Source: Terriglobia bacterium (lineage in GTDB: Bacteria > Acidobacteriota > Terriglobia > Bryobacterales > Bryobacteraceae). Taken from it: a stretch of 64,000 bases of DNA. Positions within the stretch are counted from its first letter, which is position 1. Each line of letters begins with the position of its first letter. Both the position numbers and the translations under genes were made by a program. The stretch spans positions 110,507 through 174,506 of the forward strand of contig JAIQFI010000007.1 of assembly GCA_020073345.1 (NCBI GenBank), written 5' to 3'. A model generated the notes under the pieces. That model ran no database searches. It worked only from the letters and a program-made list of their open reading frames with translations, and was not told the DNA's origin. Below, one piece after another: positions 45,884 to 54,398 of this stretch.

Positions 45884-46956
45884 AGACGCTGCCGGCGAAG
45901 TATTACACCGATCCGGAGATCTTCCGCTCGGAGATGGAGCGGTTTTACTTCAACCGGTGGATTTACGCGGGCCGGGCGGAGAGAATCGCAAAGCCGGGGG
46001 ATTATTTCCTCTGCGACGTCGCGGGGGAGAGCGTGATTGTCACACGCGCCACGTCCGATCGAGTGGAAGCTTTCTACAATGTCTGCCGGCATCGCGGAAC
46101 GCGCATGTGCACGTCACATGAGGGAACGACGGAGGGTACGTTCGAGGGACGCATCCGCTGCCCGTATCACGGCTGGACGTATGGGTTGGACGGGTCGCTC
46201 ATCAGCGCGCCGAATATGGGCGATGAGGGGTTCTCGCGATTCGACTATCCGCTGCATGCGGTCGCATGCGAAATCTGGGACGGACACGTTTTTCTGAATT
46301 TCGCGGCTGAGCGGTCCCAGCTGACCGCACAATTGGGGGGTCTTCCTGGACAATTCGCGGCGTGGAGAATGGGCGAGCTGAAGCGGCACAAACGGATCGT
46401 CTACGACGTGAAGGCCAACTGGAAGCTGATCATCCAGAACTACAATGAATGCCTGCACTGCCCGACGGTGCATCCCGCGCTGGACCGGCTGACGGATTAC
46501 CTGGGCGCGGACAACCAGGCGCCGACGTCCAACTACATCGGCGGCAACATGGGGTTCCGCGCGGGCGTCGAGACCATGACCTTCGACGGGATCCGACGGC
46601 GCGATTACCTGCCGGGCTTGAATGCGGAGCAGCGGAGCATGGTCTGCTACTACGCGATTTATCCCAATCTGCTGCTGGCCCTGCATCCGGACTACATGAT
46701 GACGCACGCCTTGTGGCCCAAGGTTCCGGATCGCACGGAGATCGTCTGCGAGTGGCATTTCGATCCACGAGAGATGGCTAAGCCTGGATTTCAGGGCGAC
46801 GATGCGATCGAGTTCTGGGACCAGATCAATCGGGAAGACTGGGCGATCTCGGAGCTATCCCAGCTGGGGATCGGCTCGCGGGCGTACACGCCGGGTCCGT
46901 ATTCCAAGCGCGAGGAGTTGCTGTATGCTTTCGACCGTATCGTCAGAGAAAAATAG
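45880..46956 (+). CDS. Rieske-type ring-hydroxylating oxygenase, alpha subunit
   Basis: From ATG 45880 the protein has 358 residues; the open frame extends upstream but overlaps the small ORF. The Rieske [2Fe-2S] ligands are C69, H71 (CRH) and C94, H97 (CPYH). The mononuclear iron site has H193 and H198 in NYNECLHCPTVHPALD; the third Asp is probably in FWDQINREDW. It needs an electron-donor reductase that is not encoded nearby. Relatives act on aromatic acids, choline or carnitine. The substrate is unknown. It overlaps the following esterase gene by 32 nt. Confidence 0.9.
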   Translation: MKTLPAKYYTDPEIFRSEMERFYFNRWIYAGRAERIAKPGDYFLCDVAGESVIVTRATSDRVEAFYNVCRHRGTRMCTSHEGTTEGTFEGRIRCPYHGWTYGLDGSLISAPNMGDEGFSRFDYPLHAVACEIWDGHVFLNFAAERSQLTAQLGGLPGQFAAWRMGELKRHKRIVYDVKANWKLIIQNYNECLHCPTVHPALDRLTDYLGADNQAPTSNYIGGNMGFRAGVETMTFDGIRRRDYLPGLNAEQRSMVCYYAIYPNLLLALHPDYMMTHALWPKVPDRTEIVCEWHFDPREMAKPGFQGDDAIEFWDQINREDWAISELSQLGIGSRAYTPGPYSKREELLYAFDRIVREK

Positions 46957-48022
46957 AGCGATCGAGTACGATCCGTTCGTCCGGGGGCGATTTCCGGTTG
47001 GCGTGCGAACGATCGAGGCATTGGACACGACTCGAGATCGCCTGTTCCCTTGCGAGATCTGGTATCCGGCGGCCGCGCGACATGCGGGCCAGGACGTCGC
47101 GCCAGAAACCCAGGATTCCTTCACGGTTCCGGCAGCGCCGCCTTGGCGCCCACGAGACGCGACGCGGAATCAAACGGCAGTGCGCGATGCCGCAGCAGAA
47201 CCGGGAGCGTTCCCGCTGATCATTTTTTCGCACCATAGCGGCGGGCACCGAAGAGCGGCGACATTTCTTCACACTCATTTGAGCAGCCATGGGTATGTTG
47301 TGGCCGCGCTCGATCACTCCGAGATCATCGCGAAGGAACTTGCATATAGAGCTGGTGAGACCCCCGAACAACTCAACGCTCGAGCTGAAGCTTGGGTATC
47401 GAATCGTGTGCCGGACGTACGTTTCCTGCTCGATCGTCTCCTGACGGACGCAGGGGCTCACGTCGATCCCGATCCCATCGGAATCGCGGGACACAGCTTC
47501 GGAGGATGGACGGCATTAGCAGCGCCCGAAGTCGAGTCGCGGATCCGAGCCGTGGTGGCGCTTGCACCAGCGGGAAGTTCCGACCCGAAACCGGGAGTTA
47601 TCCGGGCGAAACTTACTTTCCGTTGGGGCCGCGATGTTCCGACTTTGTTTCTGGTCGCAGAGAATGATGTTCCACTACCGCTAGCTGGTATGTATGAACT
47701 ATTCGAGCGGACGCCGGCAACCAAACAAATGATGATCTTGCGCCGGGCCGACCATCTCCACTTCCTGGACCAGGTCGAGGAAGAGCATGAAAACGGGCGG
47801 AAGATGCTCCTCGAACGGAAAGAGTTGGCGTGGATGGGGGAGGAAATGCGACCCATCGCGGAACTGTGTTCGGGGGAACAGGCTCACTTATTCGTGCGTG
47901 GACTCACGTTGTGCCACATGGATGCAGCGCTGAAGCAACGAGAGGAAGCGCGGCGCTTTCTAGCGAGCGATCTAGAGGCCGAACTCGCGGTGCGGGGCGT
48001 CGACGTACAGGTGCACAAGTGA
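46925..48022 (+). CDS. Alpha/beta hydrolase, PAF-acetylhydrolase/dienelactone hydrolase-like
   Basis: From ATG 46925 the protein has 365 residues, with GAGGAG 8 nt upstream; earlier in-frame starts lie deep in the Rieske gene. YDPFVRGRFPVGVRTIEALDTTRDRLFPCEIWYP matches the N-terminus of the PAF-acetylhydrolase-like family. The nucleophile Ser is in IAGHSFGGWTALA. HADHLHFL-type RRADHLHFLDQ carries the His. No signal peptide is seen. The 32-nt overlap with the Rieske oxygenase gene suggests coupled translation and perhaps a shared pathway. Confidence 0.82.
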   Translation: MLSTVSSEKNRAIEYDPFVRGRFPVGVRTIEALDTTRDRLFPCEIWYPAAARHAGQDVAPETQDSFTVPAAPPWRPRDATRNQTAVRDAAAEPGAFPLIIFSHHSGGHRRAATFLHTHLSSHGYVVAALDHSEIIAKELAYRAGETPEQLNARAEAWVSNRVPDVRFLLDRLLTDAGAHVDPDPIGIAGHSFGGWTALAAPEVESRIRAVVALAPAGSSDPKPGVIRAKLTFRWGRDVPTLFLVAENDVPLPLAGMYELFERTPATKQMMILRRADHLHFLDQVEEEHENGRKMLLERKELAWMGEEMRPIAELCSGEQAHLFVRGLTLCHMDAALKQREEARRFLASDLEAELAVRGVDVQVHK

Positions 48023-48037
48023 TATCTTAGACGACGC

Positions 48038-48634
48038 ATGATCGTTCACTCGGACGCGGTTGGCAGCATGGTGTTCTTCTTTGTGATGGTCGGCTCGGCC
48101 TTGATGCTGGTTGTTCTGCTTATGTGTCTGGCGGGCCGGGAATTTCGCCTGGCTGGCAAAATCTTTGGATGGTGGAGTGCCTGCTTTGCGACGTACACGG
48201 CGTTGACGATCGCTGTTTCGCTACTCCTTCCGCAGAAGGTCGTGAATCCGGGGCAATCGTACTGCGTGGACAGTTGGTGTATCAGCATTCAGAGCGTCAC
48301 CAAGACAGCGCTGGGGCAGAATGTTGCGTATAAAGCCGACGTCCGCATCTTCAGCGATTTGAACCGAGGCACCACCAGCGCAAAGGGGGCATCGCTGTAT
48401 CTGGCCGACGAGCGCGGCAGGCGTTTCCCGCTGGTCCCGGATTCCTCCGTCATTCCGTTCGATACCGAACTAAGTCCAAAGCAATCGGTAGATACTTCGC
48501 TCACCTTCCTGGTCGCGCCCGATGCGCGGCAGCTTTTCTTGCAGGGCGACGGGCCGAGCCTGTGGATCACGAAATTCTTCATTGGCGACGACAGCGCCTG
48601 GCTGCACCGGCCGACCCTGATACGGGTGCTATAG
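48038..48634 (+). CDS. Membrane-anchored hypothetical protein with Ig-like domain
   Basis: Not recognised; loosely DUF4352-like. A 198-residue protein with two membrane segments (about 8-32 and 43-66), then an extracytoplasmic beta domain. The segment NPGQSYCVDSWCISIQSV has two cysteines, and KASLYLADERGRRFPLV-like strands follow. The last residues (WLHRPTLIRVL) are encoded again at 51071-51106. TATCTT, preceded by TGA, ends 9 nt before the ATG. Confidence 0.72.
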   Translation: MIVHSDAVGSMVFFFVMVGSALMLVVLLMCLAGREFRLAGKIFGWWSACFATYTALTIAVSLLLPQKVVNPGQSYCVDSWCISIQSVTKTALGQNVAYKADVRIFSDLNRGTTSAKGASLYLADERGRRFPLVPDSSVIPFDTELSPKQSVDTSLTFLVAPDARQLFLQGDGPSLWITKFFIGDDSAWLHRPTLIRVL

Positions 48635-48635
48635 G
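48598..48635. repeat. 38-bp direct repeat, copy 1
   Basis: Matches 51070-51107 at 37 of 38 positions, in the same orientation. This copy is the 3' end of the gene at 48038 plus one base. Confidence 0.88.
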
Positions 48636-48747
48636 ATCCAAGGTCCCGAACGCCAATATCTTGCCGCTAACCGCGCGGCACTGAAACTCGGCCAATTTGG
48701 AACGCCCACGAAGATCGCGCGTTATCCGAAGACGAACCCGAGAGTAG

Positions 48748-50482
48748 TTGCGCTTTTCCCGCACTACGTATTGCATGCCTGTTTGTTCGTCTGCGAGGTG
48801 TTGCGGATTACTTCTAGCCTCCCTATGGATAGGCCTTAACCCGATTCCGGTTGCGGCGCAGAAGGAACGGTCGGCCGGGGAATTGCTGGACATGAGTGTT
48901 GAGAAACTTTTGACCGTGCAGATCGACTCGGTCTACAGCAGTTCCAAGTTCCAGCAGAAAATTACGGAAGCCCCGGCTTCAGTGACCATCATCTCGGCGG
49001 AAGAAATCCAGAAATTCGGCTATCAGACCCTGGCGGACATACTGCGCGACGTGCCGGGCTTCTACGTCACCTATGACAGGAACTACAGCTACCTGGGGTT
49101 CCGTGGGTTTGGCCAGCCGGGGGACTATAACAGCCGGGTCCAACTGTTGGTGGACGGGCACCTGCTCAACGACGACATCTATGGACAGGCGCTGCTGGGA
49201 ACGGAGTTTCCGGTGGACCTGGATCTGATCGATCGCATCGAGATCGTGCGGGGGCCAAATTCATCACTGTACATAGCCAGCGCGTTTTTTGGCGTTATCA
49301 ACGTGATCACCAAACGGGGAGGCTCCCTGGGAGGCCTGGCCGTCTCGGGTGCGGCCGGCAGCGACGAGACCTACCGGAGCCGCGTCAGCTACGGCCGGGA
49401 TTTCGACAACGGCCTGGAAGTGCTGCTGTCCGGTTCGTTCTATGCTTCGCAAGGCGCGGACGCGCTGTTTTTCAAGGAATTCGACAATCCCCTCACCAAC
49501 AACGGCATCGCCCGGAATGCGGATGGAGACCAGTTCCAGCAACTATTTGCGGACCACGGCTCCTTCACCTTTCAAGGCGTGTACGGTTCGCGCGACAAGC
49601 ATATTCCCACCGGGTCCTTTGCCACCGTGTTTAACGACCCGGGCTCCCATACGGTGGACATGCGGAGCTACGCGGATCTTCAATACCAGCACAAAATCGC
49701 CGGCGGCTGGCAGTTGGCGGCCCGGCTGTATTTCGACAAGTACGATTATGAGGGAACATACGTCTATAGTTCCGCGGATCCAGACGTAGCCTCCACGGTC
49801 ACTCAGAAGGATCTCGGCTACGGTACATGGTTAGGCGGCGAAGCAGTTGTTTCGAACAAGCTTTTTGACCGGCACCACGTTACCGTGGGCTCGAGCTACC
49901 GGCAGCACCTCCACCAGGATCAGGCTACCTACAACCTGCAACCGTTTTCTGAATACGTCAATGACCAGAGGAGTTCCACCGATTGGGGTTTGTACATTCA
50001 GGACGAAGTCCGGCTGCCCGGGTCTCTGATTGTGAATGTAGGCCTGCGCTACGACCATTACTCGACGTTTGGGGGGGCTACCAGCCCCCGGGCGGCCCTG
50101 ATCTATAACCCATTTGAGAAGACCACATTCAAGCTGCTTTGTAGCCAGAAATCACGACTCTACCGCTTTCTCGGTCAATTCGCCTTCGCATCTGGGTCGA
50201 GCATTCGTCAGCGCGCCGCTGATCCGGCACGCGCTTTTCGCCAGCTTCGATCTCCAGTACGTCAGCACGCGAAAGACCCTTGCGAACAACGATGTCCCTT
50301 CCTACGCTACCTCGAGCCTCACTTTTTTGAGCCGCAGTCTGGGGAAAAAATGGGACGTGTCCGCAAGTATCTACAACATCTTCGACAGCAAATACGGAGA
50401 TCCCGGCGGCCCGGAACATCTTCAAGACGTCGTCCTGCAGAATGGGCGAACGTTCCGGATCAAGGCTGGATACTCCTTTTGA
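48748..50482 (+). pseudogene. TonB-dependent receptor, internal deletion and frameshift
   Basis: The first frame, from TTG 48748, has a signal peptide, then a plug domain (TEAPASVTIISAEEIQKFGYQTLADILRDVPGF; IEIVRGPNSSLY) and barrel strands up to NPFEKTTFKLL near 50140. From there the frame no longer looks like a barrel. A second frame holds the normal C-terminal strands (ASFDLQYVSTRKTLANNDVP to FRIKAGYSF) and stops at 50482 with the terminal Phe. Comparison with typical receptors suggests that roughly 150-200 residues of barrel are missing. The gene is very likely non-functional. It precedes a yfiR-type gene. Confidence 0.8.
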
Positions 50483-50487
50483 CACCT

Positions 50488-51057
50488 ATGATTCAATCGC
50501 GGCGAGGTGGAACATGGGCGTGCCTGGTGTACCTTTGGCTTGCGGTCTGCGTTTCTCCTTGCGCGTGGCCACAGGTCGAACAGACTGTCCAATACCCGCT
50601 CAAACTGGCCTTCATCTATAACATGACGAAGTTTGTGGAATGGCCACTGGGAGCGTTTAGCAGCCCTAGCGCGGCTCTAACAATTTGCGTTGTGGGTCAT
50701 GATCCGTTTCCAGCCGACGCGGAACGGGAACTCCGCTCTCGAATGAGTGGAGGCCGGCACATCGACATTCAGCGGATCACGACCACGGACAATCCGGGAG
50801 TCTGCCAGGTGGTCTTCATTAGCGACGCTGAGCGGGAGGACGCCGCCGGTATCCTGGCCAGAACAGAAACATCTAGTGTGCTGACAATCGGCGAAAGCCA
50901 GGGTTTTGTCGAGCGGGGCGGAATCGTCAATCTGGTGACCCAGAACGCGAATATCCGCTTCGAAATCAATATCGGCGCTGCGGTGCGCAAACGCCTGATC
51001 ATCAGTTCCCGGCTGCTTGCGCTCGCCAAAATCGTTCGCGATCAGGGGACGCGTTAG
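50488..51057 (+). CDS. YfiR-family (DUF4154) exported protein
   Basis: From ATG 50488 the protein has 189 residues. A signal peptide (WACLVYLWLAVCVSPCAWPQ) is followed by the YfiR core: YPLKLAFIYNMTKFVEWP, then ICVVGHDPF, CQVVFISDAE, SVLTIGESQGFVERGGIVNLV and FEINIGAAVRKRLIISSRLLALAKIV. YfiR proteins are periplasmic and can hold back diguanylate cyclases. Their genes often stand beside TonB receptors and sensor kinases. The gene lies 5 nt after the receptor stop, so they form one unit. The open frame continues upstream into receptor sequence, which I do not take as coding for this protein. Confidence 0.88.
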   Translation: MIQSRRGGTWACLVYLWLAVCVSPCAWPQVEQTVQYPLKLAFIYNMTKFVEWPLGAFSSPSAALTICVVGHDPFPADAERELRSRMSGGRHIDIQRITTTDNPGVCQVVFISDAEREDAAGILARTETSSVLTIGESQGFVERGGIVNLVTQNANIRFEINIGAAVRKRLIISSRLLALAKIVRDQGTR

Positions 51058-51069
51058 CCCAGAGCGTCG

Positions 51070-51107
51070 CTGGCTTCACCGGCCGACCCTGATACGGGTG
51101 CTATAGG
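51070..51107. repeat. 38-bp direct repeat, copy 2
   Basis: Second copy of 48598-48635. The single difference (T for G) is synonymous in the reading frame WLHRPTLIRVL-stop. The copy lies 14 nt before the next start codon. Confidence 0.88.
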
Positions 51108-51121
51108 CGTAGAATAGCTTC

Positions 51122-52954
51122 ATGCTTCGCCGAGTTTTTGCGTTTGTCGCTGTGTTCGCGGCCTTTGTCTCGTGCAGCCAGGCCGCCGTTACGCGTGTCG
51201 AAGTCGCCGAGCGCGTGGATCTTCCTGTTGCCGGATATGAAAGGATGGCGGGCAAGGTGTATTTCGCCGTGGATCCCAAGCTGCCTGCCAACCGGTCCAT
51301 CGTGGATATCGACCTGGCGCCAAGAAACGCCGCCGGGCTAGTGGAGTTTTCGGCCGATCTTCTCGTCCTGCGTCCCAAGGACGCGGCCAAGAGCAACGGC
51401 ACTGCATTCCTGGAGATCGCCAACCGGGGTTCGTCGCCGTTCTGGGGCGCCCTGAATATCGGCGCGGCGCGAGGCATGCCCGGCAAGCAGGACATGGGCG
51501 ACCATTTCATGCTGGATCAGGGATTCACGCTGGTGTGGGTCGGTTGGCAGTTCGACGTAACAGGCGCGAACAATGTGAAGCTGTATGCGCCGGTGCTCGC
51601 CGGCGTCACCGGTAAAGTGCGGACGGAGATTCTGGTGAACCAGAAAACCACGTCGCAGGCTCTTCCGTACGCGGCTGCCAGTGTGCCTTCGGGTTCGCTG
51701 ACGGTACGCGATCAAGCGGACGGCCAGCGGATCGCCATTCCGGGTGATCAATGGCGGCTGAATGGAGATCGGATCGAGTTCGCGGCGGGATTCGAGCCCG
51801 GGAGGCTCTACGACTTTGTATACACGGCCAAAGATCCTACGGTAGCGGGGCTCGGCATGGCGGCGGTGCGAGATTACGTTTCTTATATCAAACAGCGTAA
51901 CGAAGTAAAAAGAGCCATCGGCGCGGGGATTTCGCAGAGCGGCCGATTCCTGCGCACGTTTGTCGCGGACGGTTTCAACGGCGACGAGAAGGGCCAGAAG
52001 GTTTTCGACGGCGTCTGGGCGCACGTGGCCGGCGGCGGTCATGGCGATTTCAACCAGCGCTTCGCACAGGCAGGCCGCACCAGCGGGCAGTTCAGCGGAA
52101 TTGACTTTCCGACCGATCTGCCTCCGTTCCATCCCGACGAGCTGCTCGCCAAGTCGGCGCAGGCGGGCGTCGCGCCGAAACTGCTGCTGAGCAACGGATC
52201 GCACGAGTATTGGGGTCGCGCGGCGGGGCTGAATCACATCAGCGAGGACGGAAAACGCGACGTAGTACCTTCTGCGGATGTACGAATTTATTACGTCGCG
52301 GGCACGCAGCACGGCGCGGGCGGTGGACCGAATCCGCTCGTGCAGAATCCGACGAATCCGATGGATTGGTCGTTCTTCCAGCGCGCGATGGTAGTGGCCA
52401 TGAACAGGTGGGTTACTGATGGCACGGCGCCTCCTACGTCGCAGATTCCGCGTATCGACAAAGACCAACTGGTGACACCCTCGGCGCTGCGGTTTCCGAG
52501 AATCCCCGGGGTCAATATCGTGAAGGCGGCATATGCGCCGCGGCGCCTCAATATGGCGCAGGAACCGCCGCAGGTAGGAGAGGCGTTCCCTGCCCTGGTT
52601 CCTCAAGTGAATTCCGACGGCAACGAAACATCGGGTATCCAGTTACCGGAGCTGCGGTTTCCGCTGGCGACGTATATGGGCTGGAACCTGCGCAATCCGT
52701 CGATCGGCGCGCCGACGGAGCAGTATCCTCTGATCGGGTCCATGGTTCCGTTCCCGCGCACGAGAGTGGAACGCGAGAAGTCGGGCGATCCTCGGCTTTC
52801 GATCGAGGAGAGGTATAAGGACCAGCAGGATTATCTGGGCAAGATCGAGACGTCGGCCCGCGAGCTTGCGAAACAGCGGTTTCTGCTGGAGGCGGATATT
52901 CCTCAAGTGGTGGCGCGTGCGAAACAACGTTGGGAGACGCTGGCTTCCCATTAG
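51122..52954 (+). CDS. Alpha/beta hydrolase domain-containing exported protein
   Basis: A 610-residue protein with a signal peptide (MLRRVFAFVAVFAAFVSCSQA). FLEIANRGSSPFWGALNIG and FTLVWVGWQFDV match a large exported alpha/beta hydrolase domain family. The probable nucleophile is Ser in AIGAGISQSGRFLRTFV, and GTQHGAGGGPNP probably holds the His. Function is unknown; members are often annotated only as hydrolases. TAGAAT ends 6 nt before the ATG with no ribosome binding site, which suggests a leaderless mRNA. Confidence 0.82.
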   Translation: MLRRVFAFVAVFAAFVSCSQAAVTRVEVAERVDLPVAGYERMAGKVYFAVDPKLPANRSIVDIDLAPRNAAGLVEFSADLLVLRPKDAAKSNGTAFLEIANRGSSPFWGALNIGAARGMPGKQDMGDHFMLDQGFTLVWVGWQFDVTGANNVKLYAPVLAGVTGKVRTEILVNQKTTSQALPYAAASVPSGSLTVRDQADGQRIAIPGDQWRLNGDRIEFAAGFEPGRLYDFVYTAKDPTVAGLGMAAVRDYVSYIKQRNEVKRAIGAGISQSGRFLRTFVADGFNGDEKGQKVFDGVWAHVAGGGHGDFNQRFAQAGRTSGQFSGIDFPTDLPPFHPDELLAKSAQAGVAPKLLLSNGSHEYWGRAAGLNHISEDGKRDVVPSADVRIYYVAGTQHGAGGGPNPLVQNPTNPMDWSFFQRAMVVAMNRWVTDGTAPPTSQIPRIDKDQLVTPSALRFPRIPGVNIVKAAYAPRRLNMAQEPPQVGEAFPALVPQVNSDGNETSGIQLPELRFPLATYMGWNLRNPSIGAPTEQYPLIGSMVPFPRTRVEREKSGDPRLSIEERYKDQQDYLGKIETSARELAKQRFLLEADIPQVVARAKQRWETLASH

Positions 52955-52975
52955 CGCCTGCTACCATCGAAGTTC

Positions 52976-53800
52976 ATGCATCCTCAGCAAGAACTTCCCA
53001 AAGCGCCGATTGCCGGCGTGAAGAATCTGGTGGCGGTCGGCTCGGGCAAAGGAGGAGTCGGAAAGACCACGGTTTCCGTTAATCTGTCGATCGCGCTGGC
53101 GCGGCTGGGACGAAAAGTCGGGCTGCTCGACGCGGACGTCTACGGTCCCAACGTCCCTACGATGATGGGTACGCGCGAGACCCCGATGGGCCAGGCCGAA
53201 CGCATCCGGCCCATCGAAAAGTACGGCGTGAAGCTGATGTCTATGGGATTCCTGAATCCCGGCGACAAGCCGCTGGTGTGGCGCGGCCCGATGCTTCACA
53301 ACATCATCCAGCAGTTCCTGCGCAACGTGGAGTGGGGCGAGCTGGATTATCTGATCATCGATCTGCCGCCGGGCACCGGCGACGTATCGCTGTCGCTGGT
53401 GCAGAACGCGCTGATCTCCGGCGCGATCGTGGTGACCACGCCGTCGGATGTTTCGCTTGAAGACGCGCGCAAGGCGGTCAACATGTTCGTGCAGGTGCGC
53501 GTGCCGATTCTCGGCATGGTCGAGAACATGAGCTATCTGATCGCGCCGGGGAGCGGCGAGCGGATCGACGTGTTCGGCCAAGGCGGCGGCAAGAAGACGG
53601 CCGAGCACATGAATATTCCGTTCCTGGGCGAGCTGGCGCTCGATCCCGATGTGCGGATCGGCGGGGATTCGGGCCAGCCGGTGACCACGCGCGCGGGCGA
53701 GGACACGCATGCCGCGCCGTTTCTAGCTCTGGCAAAGCGTGTGGATCAGGCCGTCGGAGCACTGAAGCAGACCGGGCCGACGGTCACGATCGAAGATTAG
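52976..53800 (+). CDS. mrp: Mrp/NBP35-family iron-sulfur carrier ATPase
   Basis: A 274-residue soluble protein. The P-loop is GSGKGGVGKTTVSVNL, the deviant Walker A of the MinD/Mrp class. ADVYGPNVPTMMG is the switch segment, and DYLIIDLPPGTGDVSLSL is Walker B. The usual CxxC for Fe-S binding is not obvious: VENMSYLIAPGSGE occupies the place where many relatives have Cys residues. The N-terminal DUF59 domain is also absent. It may need partner scaffold proteins. Confidence 0.88.
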   Translation: MHPQQELPKAPIAGVKNLVAVGSGKGGVGKTTVSVNLSIALARLGRKVGLLDADVYGPNVPTMMGTRETPMGQAERIRPIEKYGVKLMSMGFLNPGDKPLVWRGPMLHNIIQQFLRNVEWGELDYLIIDLPPGTGDVSLSLVQNALISGAIVVTTPSDVSLEDARKAVNMFVQVRVPILGMVENMSYLIAPGSGERIDVFGQGGGKKTAEHMNIPFLGELALDPDVRIGGDSGQPVTTRAGEDTHAAPFLALAKRVDQAVGALKQTGPTVTIED

Positions 53801-53811
53801 GGCGCACCGAC

Positions 53812-54291
53812 CTAGGCGCTTTTAGTGCGTTCGCGTGCCTTGGCGGGCTGATACGTTCCAGGCACGGTCCGCACGGCAATGTTAAGCCGGTTCCAGGAAT
53901 TGATCGAAGTGATCGCCAGACTCAAGTCCGCCAGTTCCTTTTCCGTGAAGTGAGCTTGTACCCGTTCATACACTTCATCCAATACGTGCCCCTCGCGGAC
54001 ATTCGTCAGCGCTTCCGTCCAGGCGAGAGCAGCGCGCTCGCGATCGGTGTAGTAGGGTGATTCCTCCCACGCATCCAGGCCGTATAGCCGTTGCTCTGCT
54101 TCGCCCAGGGCGCGGGCGTCCTTCCAATGCATGTCAAGACAGTACGCGCACCCGTTGATTTGCGAGGCTCGCATCCTGATCAGATTGAGAAGCGATTCCT
54201 CGAGGCCTGACTGACGAATGTATTTCTCAACACCGAGCATGGCCTCCAATACGCCACGGCCGGATTTCAAATAATCAATTCGCGGCTCCAT
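53812..54291 (-). CDS. AhpD-like carboxymuconolactone decarboxylase-family protein
   Basis: A 159-residue protein. SQINGCAYCLDMHWKDARALG carries the CxxC-xxxH active site of the alkylhydroperoxidase (AhpD) core. SLLNLIRMRASQ precedes it. These proteins reduce peroxides or organic substrates with their cysteine pair. The family is often mislabelled as carboxymuconolactone decarboxylase. The C-terminal half (LDEVYERVQAHFTEKELADLSLAI) is typical. The gene stands alone between convergent mrp and the CCA transferase gene. Confidence 0.9.
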   Translation of the reverse strand: MEPRIDYLKSGRGVLEAMLGVEKYIRQSGLEESLLNLIRMRASQINGCAYCLDMHWKDARALGEAEQRLYGLDAWEESPYYTDRERAALAWTEALTNVREGHVLDEVYERVQAHFTEKELADLSLAITSINSWNRLNIAVRTVPGTYQPAKARERTKSA

Positions 54292-54398
54292 CTATATTTC
54301 TCCTTCAAGATTCCCATCGCCACAGTTAGTGATGATTGGAATAGGTCGGGAGTTCCAGCTGCTGTTAGTAAGGGAAAAGGTGGCGAAGATCGCGTTGG

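Noticed and set aside
48748..51057. One 769-residue TonB-receptor/YfiR fusion protein
   Set aside because: The frame between about 50140 and 50488 is not protein-like, while the true receptor C-terminus reads in another frame. YfiR has its own start and signal peptide.
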